Assembly: GCA_002497895.1 (NCBI GenBank)
Contig: DAFD01000058.1
Coordinates: 5,773 to 15,294 of the forward strand
Direction: 5' to 3'
DNA length: 9,522 bases
From: Euryarchaeota archaeon UBA175
GTDB taxonomy: Archaea; Thermoplasmatota; Poseidoniia; Poseidoniales; Thalassarchaeaceae
Each line of letters opens with the position of its first letter. Position 1 is the first letter of the stretch. The notes below the pieces were generated by a model that did no database searches, was not told the origin of the DNA, and saw only the letters and a program-made list of their open reading frames with translations. Positions 5,942-9,522 of the stretch are shown in pieces. The translations under genes and the position numbers were made by a program.

Positions 5942-6450
5942 TGGGAGCCAGCGACTGGGGTGAGGAGCGAAACAATCTGGCGGGACCTGCCGACAGAGTG
6001 GCTCGTTTCGATCGCGCCGCCAGAGCGTTTGCAGATTGCCAGCGGCGCAATAGAAACCCCATCGACGGAGGGGCAGGATGTCCGATTATAGTAGAGGGGC
6101 TGAGGGATGAGGCGGCCCTGAGAGCACTGGGTTTCGAGGGGCCGGTCGAGCGGATGAATCGAGGTTGGGATCGCTCGCGATTAGTCGCTTATCTCTACGA
6201 CAAATATGGTACGAGAAATACTGTCGATGGCGGTCCACCACTAATCTTGTTGATGGATTGGGATCGCACAGGCGGTCGTCTCCAAACAGCGCTACGCAAT
6301 CGCCTCCAGGCATTGGATGTCCAAATTGATGAAGATCTCAGAATAATCCTCCTCAAAGCAATGAAACCAGAGGGCAGGACCGTAGAATCAATCGCTCCCT
6401 ATGCGCCTTCTCTGATACCCTTAATCAGAGCGTATCTGGAAGAGGAATGA
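5941..6450 (+). CDS. Small archaeal Toprim-domain protein
   Basis: A 169-residue protein centred on a Toprim fold. The glutamate motif is PIIVEGLRDEAALRALGF (48-65, E52 catalytic) and the acidic pair is LILLMDWDRTGGRL (101-114, D106 and D108). This arrangement, like that of RNase M5, DnaG-type primases and OLD nucleases, binds Mg2+ and acts on phosphodiester bonds in RNA or DNA. Small stand-alone archaeal Toprim proteins of this kind have no firmly assigned substrate. The N-terminal 45 residues are basic and helical (DRAARAFADCQRRNR) and the end is acidic (YLEEE). The start ATG shares its A with the DUF167 TAA stop, with GGAGGGTGA just upstream. It converges on the Lrp gene, whose stop lies three bases away. 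Domain call is firm; the specific function is open. Confidence 0.85.
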   Translation: MGASDWGEERNNLAGPADRVARFDRAARAFADCQRRNRNPIDGGAGCPIIVEGLRDEAALRALGFEGPVERMNRGWDRSRLVAYLYDKYGTRNTVDGGPPLILLMDWDRTGGRLQTALRNRLQALDVQIDEDLRIILLKAMKPEGRTVESIAPYAPSLIPLIRAYLEEE

Positions 6451-6453
6451 AGT

Positions 6454-6903
6454 TCATTCGCTCGGGAATGAGGTAGGTTTCTCTTTCACAGTATTGAGAA
6501 CTAGATGGGTCACAGAACGAGCGACGCCATCCATGGACAAGACGTTCTTCGAAAGGTCGTCGAGGTCACTGCGGTCGCGAGCTCGAGCGATAATCATCGA
6601 ATCGAAATCTCCGGTCACGTCGTAAACGCCGTAAACGCGAGGGTCGCGTGCGATTTTCTCTTGGATTTCGATAAGGCGGCCCTTCTGGATGCGAAGGCCG
6701 ATGACGACGTTGAGGCCCCATCCTACCTTGTCGGCATCGAGTATCACGCGATATTCCTTGATGATTCCAGCTTCCTCGAGTTTTTTGACACGGTTACTCA
6801 CAGTTCCCAGTGATACCCCCACCTCTTCGGCGATGCGGCGCAAGGAGGTACGTGCGTCCTTTTCCAGCACCTGGATGATGTTGCGGTCGGTATTGTCGAG
6901 CAT
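6454..6903 (-). CDS. Lrp/AsnC family transcriptional regulator
   Basis: A 149-residue regulator. Residues 1-60 form the AsnC-type winged helix-turn-helix: LDNTDRNIIQVLEKDARTS, then RRIAEEVGVSLGTVSNRVKK (22-41, recognition helix around 32-41) and LEEAGIIKEYRVILD. Residues about 62-140 form the RAM ligand-binding and oligomerisation domain, with VYDVTGDFD (93-101) as the conserved turn at the effector pocket. Such proteins bind amino acids or other small molecules and act as dimers to octamers on promoters of metabolic genes, often including their own. Start ATG 6903 has GAGG seven bases upstream and gives the typical '(M)LD..D..I(I/L)' beginning; a GTG at 6933 would add ten atypical residues. 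A palindrome and half-site just upstream may be its own operator. Target genes unknown. Confidence 0.92.
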   Translation of the reverse strand: MLDNTDRNIIQVLEKDARTSLRRIAEEVGVSLGTVSNRVKKLEEAGIIKEYRVILDADKVGWGLNVVIGLRIQKGRLIEIQEKIARDPRVYGVYDVTGDFDSMIIARARDRSDLDDLSKNVLSMDGVARSVTHLVLNTVKEKPTSFPSE

Positions 6904-6974
6904 GATTCGGCCTCGGGAGAAAAGCCCCGGCACCTACGGCTATTGAACATTCACCTCGTATTTCGTCACCCTAG

Positions 6975-6988
6975 TGAACAGATGTTCA
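6975..6988. promoter_or_regulatory. Perfect palindrome upstream of the Lrp gene, candidate operator
   Basis: TGAACA-GA-TGTTCA is a perfect 6-2-6 palindrome 72-85 bases before the Lrp ATG, overlapping the stop codon of the methyltransferase gene. A further half-site, TGAACAT, lies at 6944-6950, between a possible TATA element (AAATAC on the minus strand, about 6958-6963) and the expected transcription start. Repeated half-sites of this kind suit Lrp-type oligomers and autoregulation. Function is inferred. Confidence 0.45.
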
Positions 6989-8680
6989 TTCTTCTTCGTT
7001 AGTTTGTTGGCTTTCCTCAAGTGGCTCAACACCCCGAATAGCTCTCAGGATGACCAGTTCACTGGTACGCAGCATGAGGCTGGTACGGCCACCTATCCAG
7101 ACAGGGATGGCCATGCCGTCGGAGTCGTCAACGAGAAGGTGATTGCCTCTGAATTCGGCTAGTTCCGAGTTTACGTCAAACGGCTCCGGCTGCTCCCCTG
7201 AGAGTAGTTTGTCAATGGTTTCTGAAGGGACTTTTGTATGGCCGGAATCAGCGATTCCGGCGATGCGTGATGCGGCTGCGCCGACGACTCGCTCGAACTC
7301 ACCGCGGCGCAGGTGGGCGACCTCAAGTCCGAGGCTCGCGACCTTGAGAGGTCGCCAGCGACCACCAGGAATTCGGGTCCTTCCGCCTCTACGGCCGCGC
7401 TCAGAAGCCCAAATTGAGTGGGCTTGTGGAGTTGACCAGAGGATCTTCTTGCCGCGCGACCAGAGATCTTCAGGAATCGCCCCCCATTCGTCGGTTAGCA
7501 TCTCACTCTGTGCCTCTGAAATCGGTCGCGGGACTCCGTCGTGGTCGCGCGGTGCCTTTTCTTCGCTGAGAGTTTCCTCGACCTCGGCTGCTCTGCGGGA
7601 TGGTGCGTCGGCTGATTTCTCAAGGATTGCGAGGAAGAAGCCGCCGCCGCCCGACTGTTCATTCCACACGCGCATGCACTTTGGTAGGGCGGCGGCGATG
7701 TCAGATTCGGTGGGAGGAGCGAAAGTTTCGCTCTGTTCAGTATCTTGAACGATTGAACAGTCATCAGATAGGGCTGGCCATTCGTTCATTCCAGGTGAAG
7801 CGGTTAGATCAGGAATCGCATCCTGGGCCAGAGAGAGGCTGAGTGAGGGATAATTACGCAGAACTTCGGCAACCACAGCCTCGTTCTCGATTGGGTCGAG
7901 CGAACATGTGGAGTAGACTATCCTCCCACCGGGTTTGACCAAGCGGGCCGCTCGGCTGAGGATGTCGATTTGCAATTTCTGCATCGAGCGGCCGCCATTC
8001 GGCTTCCAACGCGACCAGACATCCGGATTCTTTCGTGTCGTTCCAGTTCCCGTGCAGGGAGCGTCAACGAGGATGCGGTCATAGCCATCTTCTGGAAGAT
8101 TCGGAAAGTGTCGCGCATCGTGATTGACTACAACTCCTGAGCGCGAGCGGTGTCGTTGCATATTCGAGACGAGGAGATTCACTCTTCCTCGGACGACTTC
8201 GTTAGCGATGACGACTCCAGAGTCGCCGAGGTGTTCTGCAATCTGAGTTGTCTTAGAACCGGGACTGGCGCACATGTCGAGGATGACTTCACCCGGTTGT
8301 GGATCAAGCGCCAGCACTGGTAACATCGAGACCGCCTCTTGACGAGTCAAGCGCCCGGTCTCGTGGAGGGCGGCTAGAATCGACTTGACATCCCCTTCGG
8401 CTCGTCCTCTTTCGAAGGGCATCTGCCATGCGGAGCCTGGCCCTTTGAACCAATCAATAGGCTTGCAATCAACCGATTTCAGCCAATCTTCAACCCACTC
8501 GGAATCATCAGATAATGGGTTGACGCGTACGGTTTCAGGCAATCTCTCGTACGCGTTCGCAAACCAAGAGTCAGCATCAGAGCGCCAGCAGCTGACCGCC
8601 TTCAACAGCAGGCTGCTGCGCGCAGCCACGGCCCAATCGACCTCCTCTCGCACAGGCCATCCGTCCCACCACTTGAACAT
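6986..8680 (-). CDS. tRNA (cytosine-5)-methyltransferase, NSUN2/Trm4-like
   Basis: A 564-residue SAM-dependent RNA m5C methyltransferase of the RsmB/NOP2/Sun class. Numbering from ATG 8680: motif I DMCASPGSKTTQ (135-146) binds SAM; motif IV VDAPCTGTGT (205-214) holds release Cys209; motif VI STCSLDPIENEAVV (257-270) holds catalytic Cys259. The stretch TRKNPDVWSRW (215-225) and the SGGGGFFLAIL segment (343-353) closely resemble eukaryotic NSUN2/Trm4 rather than bacterial RsmB, pointing to tRNA as substrate (m5C around positions 48-50 in archaea). An acidic, low-complexity linker (about 355-400) leads to a C-terminal region with a FDVNSELAEFRGNHLLV segment (501-517), like the C-terminal domain of NSUN2. 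No RsmB-type NusB domain is present. A TTG directly before the ATG (8683) is an alternative start. The end is acidic (NEEE). Confidence 0.9.
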   Translation of the reverse strand: MFKWWDGWPVREEVDWAVAARSSLLLKAVSCWRSDADSWFANAYERLPETVRVNPLSDDSEWVEDWLKSVDCKPIDWFKGPGSAWQMPFERGRAEGDVKSILAALHETGRLTRQEAVSMLPVLALDPQPGEVILDMCASPGSKTTQIAEHLGDSGVVIANEVVRGRVNLLVSNMQRHRSRSGVVVNHDARHFPNLPEDGYDRILVDAPCTGTGTTRKNPDVWSRWKPNGGRSMQKLQIDILSRAARLVKPGGRIVYSTCSLDPIENEAVVAEVLRNYPSLSLSLAQDAIPDLTASPGMNEWPALSDDCSIVQDTEQSETFAPPTESDIAAALPKCMRVWNEQSGGGGFFLAILEKSADAPSRRAAEVEETLSEEKAPRDHDGVPRPISEAQSEMLTDEWGAIPEDLWSRGKKILWSTPQAHSIWASERGRRGGRTRIPGGRWRPLKVASLGLEVAHLRRGEFERVVGAAASRIAGIADSGHTKVPSETIDKLLSGEQPEPFDVNSELAEFRGNHLLVDDSDGMAIPVWIGGRTSLMLRTSELVILRAIRGVEPLEESQQTNEEE

Positions 8681-8800
8681 CAAGCGATTGGCTCCCGCGA
8701 GAGAATCAGCCCTCCTAATTCGCCTCGCCGAAGCGAACAGAATCGTAAACGGTTAAACCTCCAACTCAGCGCTCACGAGCCGCGGCGTAAGTCGCATGGG

Positions 8801-9163
8801 ATGCACATGACTGGACTGAGAAGAAGAATCGCGAGAAATCCAACTACACCGAATCGAACCGACCAAAGAGAGGCGACTCGCAAACTCGTCGGGCTTGTCG
8901 AGCGGGCCCGTCAGAATGGACATGAGCAGGGGCCGCTCGCACCAGTTGAAGCGCTAATCACGGTCGACCGTGATGAGTGGATTTGGCAAGTGGTCGACCG
9001 AGATGTCCTCGGAACACTCTCACATCGATTGGTTTTCCAATCGTCTGCCGGTAGCCGTCGTGAGATTCTCATGACTGCTGGCATCGACGCTGCGATGGAC
9101 GCAGCGTCGCGCATCGTCGAACTCGACGGAGGCTGTGTCCTCATCGAAACGCTCGACCCATGA
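8801..9163 (+). CDS. Uncharacterised 120-residue protein
   Basis: I do not recognise a family. The protein starts with a basic, disordered-looking stretch (MTGLRRRIARNPTTPNRTDQREATRK) and continues into a compact alpha/beta-looking part with alternating strands and helices: LVGLVERARQN, PVEALITVDRDEWIWQVVD, HRLVFQS, REILMTAGIDAAMDAASRIVELDGGCVLIETLD. No membrane segment, cysteine cluster or known catalytic motif is visible. Codon use is like that of the neighbours, and the frame fills the space between the divergent methyltransferase and Sec61-beta. Starts at ATG 8801 or 8807 are equally possible; no good SD is seen. The opposite-strand frame at 8911-9144 is a shadow. Its position next to Sec61-beta on the same strand, 92 bases apart, may or may not mean joint expression. 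Confidence 0.6.
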   Translation: MHMTGLRRRIARNPTTPNRTDQREATRKLVGLVERARQNGHEQGPLAPVEALITVDRDEWIWQVVDRDVLGTLSHRLVFQSSAGSRREILMTAGIDAAMDAASRIVELDGGCVLIETLDP

Positions 9164-9224
9164 ATAATCGCCGCTCAGTAGTCACTTTCAGTTGAATGCA
9201 GCACTTTCCCTTACCTTCGCCGCG

Positions 9225-9232
9225 TTGATATA
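9225..9232 (+). promoter_or_regulatory. Possible TATA element of the Sec61-beta gene
   Basis: TTGATATA lies 24-31 bases before the ATG at 9256, the distance expected when archaeal transcription starts at or next to the start codon. No close SD is present (AGGTG is ten bases away), which fits a leaderless or near-leaderless message. Visual call. Confidence 0.35.
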
Positions 9233-9255
9233 GTGCAGGCAGGTGCGACGGCCCG

Positions 9256-9453
9256 ATGGCTAAGGACAAGAAGGGCAGTGGGATTCAGCAGGCTGCTGGT
9301 CTAATTCGCTACTTCGACGAGGAGTCGGAGGATGCCATCCAGATCAGCAAGGGCTTGGTCTATACTGTCTGCGTAGTGTTTTCGTTGGCAATTTATCTCC
9401 AGCAGCATGGCGTTTGGTCATGGATGGGCGACGTTCTTTCGGGAATTGTCTGA
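9256..9453 (+). CDS. Preprotein translocase subunit Sec61-beta (SecG-type)
   Basis: A 65-residue tail-anchored protein that matches archaeal Sec61-beta: a lysine-rich start (MAKDKKGSGIQQ), the conserved AGLIRYFDEESEDAIQISKG segment (14-33), equivalent to 'AGLirYfdee...ikisP', and one membrane helix (about 34-50, VYTVCVVFSLAIYL). Sec61-beta is the small non-essential partner of SecY and SecE in the protein-conducting channel, with its N-terminus in the cytoplasm. The family usually has about 50-60 residues; here a short WSWMGDVLSGIV tail follows the helix. Start ATG 9256 gives the usual MAK beginning. Its stop directly abuts the stop of a convergent gene (9451-9453 against 9454-9456). It would help export the outward-facing parts of CoxB and the CoxA ectodomain, though no direct link is shown. 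Confidence 0.9.
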   Translation: MAKDKKGSGIQQAAGLIRYFDEESEDAIQISKGLVYTVCVVFSLAIYLQQHGVWSWMGDVLSGIV

Positions 9454-9522
9454 TCATTCTTCTTCGGTCAAATCGACCAGTGGAACCTCATCTTCGAGAA
9501 GGTGCGAAGCCTCTACTTCCTC
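9454..9522 (-). CDS. C-terminal end of an unidentified gene, cut by window edge
   Basis: Reading inward from base 9522 on the minus strand, 22 codons run in frame to a TGA at 9454-9456 and encode an acidic tail (EEVEASHLLEDEVPLVDLTE, then EE). The stop abuts the Sec61-beta stop on the other strand, a common convergent arrangement in compact genomes. The stretch is too short and too acidic to assign a family. Confidence 0.5.
   Translation of the reverse strand, partial: EEVEASHLLEDEVPLVDLTEEE

Noticed and set aside
7143..7748. A 201-codon frame antisense to the methyltransferase gene.
   Set aside because: Rich in Ser, Arg and Pro, as expected of a shadow frame in GC-richer DNA; the minus frame has all m5C methyltransferase motifs.
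8385..8756. A 123-codon plus-strand frame over the start of the methyltransferase gene.
   Set aside because: Shadow of the N-terminal part; low-complexity Ser/Arg content and no motif.
1..9522. Insertion sequences, CRISPR repeats, integrase or attachment sites.
   Set aside because: No transposase, direct repeat array, or tRNA-end duplication was seen by eye; the region looks like ordinary core genome.

Overview
The window reads as a chromosomal segment of an aerobic archaeon, most likely a planktonic euryarchaeon of the Marine Group II type (Ca. Poseidoniales) or a close relative; this placement is inference. Support for archaea: a Sec61-beta type translocon subunit, a Lrp/AsnC regulator, a NSUN2/Trm4-like tRNA methyltransferase, a DUF167/Toprim gene pair, strong GGAGGTGA-type Shine-Dalgarno sites inside an operon, and lead genes with little or no SD. 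Coding density is very high, no gap exceeds about 120 bases, and there is no sign of mobile elements or CRISPR.

Layout. 1-600 (+): 3' part of a diacylglycerol/sphingosine-kinase-like lipid kinase, cut by the window edge and more AT-rich than the rest. 650-883 (+): small two-helix DUF2892/YgaP-like membrane protein. 894-979 (-): tRNA-Ser(UGA) with a class II variable arm and encoded CCA. 1035-5515 (-): four-gene A-type cytochrome c oxidase operon in the order coxB, coxA, coxC, coxD, tightly packed, each downstream gene having its ribosome binding site at or across the stop codon of the gene before it. 5639-6450 (+): a DUF167 protein and a Toprim protein overlapping by one base. 6454-6903 (-): Lrp/AsnC regulator. 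6986-8680 (-): RNA m5C methyltransferase. 8801-9163 (+): uncharacterised 120-residue protein. 9256-9453 (+): Sec61-beta. 9454-9522 (-): C-terminal end of an unidentified acidic-tailed gene.

How the genes work together. CoxB (CuA site), CoxA (haem a, haem a3/CuB), CoxC and CoxD would form a proton-pumping terminal oxidase. The most unusual point is that CoxA carries an extra N-terminal part: a signal peptide, a Reeler-like 'choice-of-anchor V' ectodomain with a CxCH motif, and one extra membrane helix, all in frame with a complete subunit I whose catalytic and proton-channel residues are intact. No cytochrome c or blue copper donor gene is visible, so this outward-facing domain next to the CuA subunit is the main candidate for something new. 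Two possible operators stand out: a perfect 6-3-6 inverted repeat in the cox/DUF167 divergent promoter, and a TGAACA-N2-TGTTCA palindrome plus a half-site upstream of the Lrp gene.
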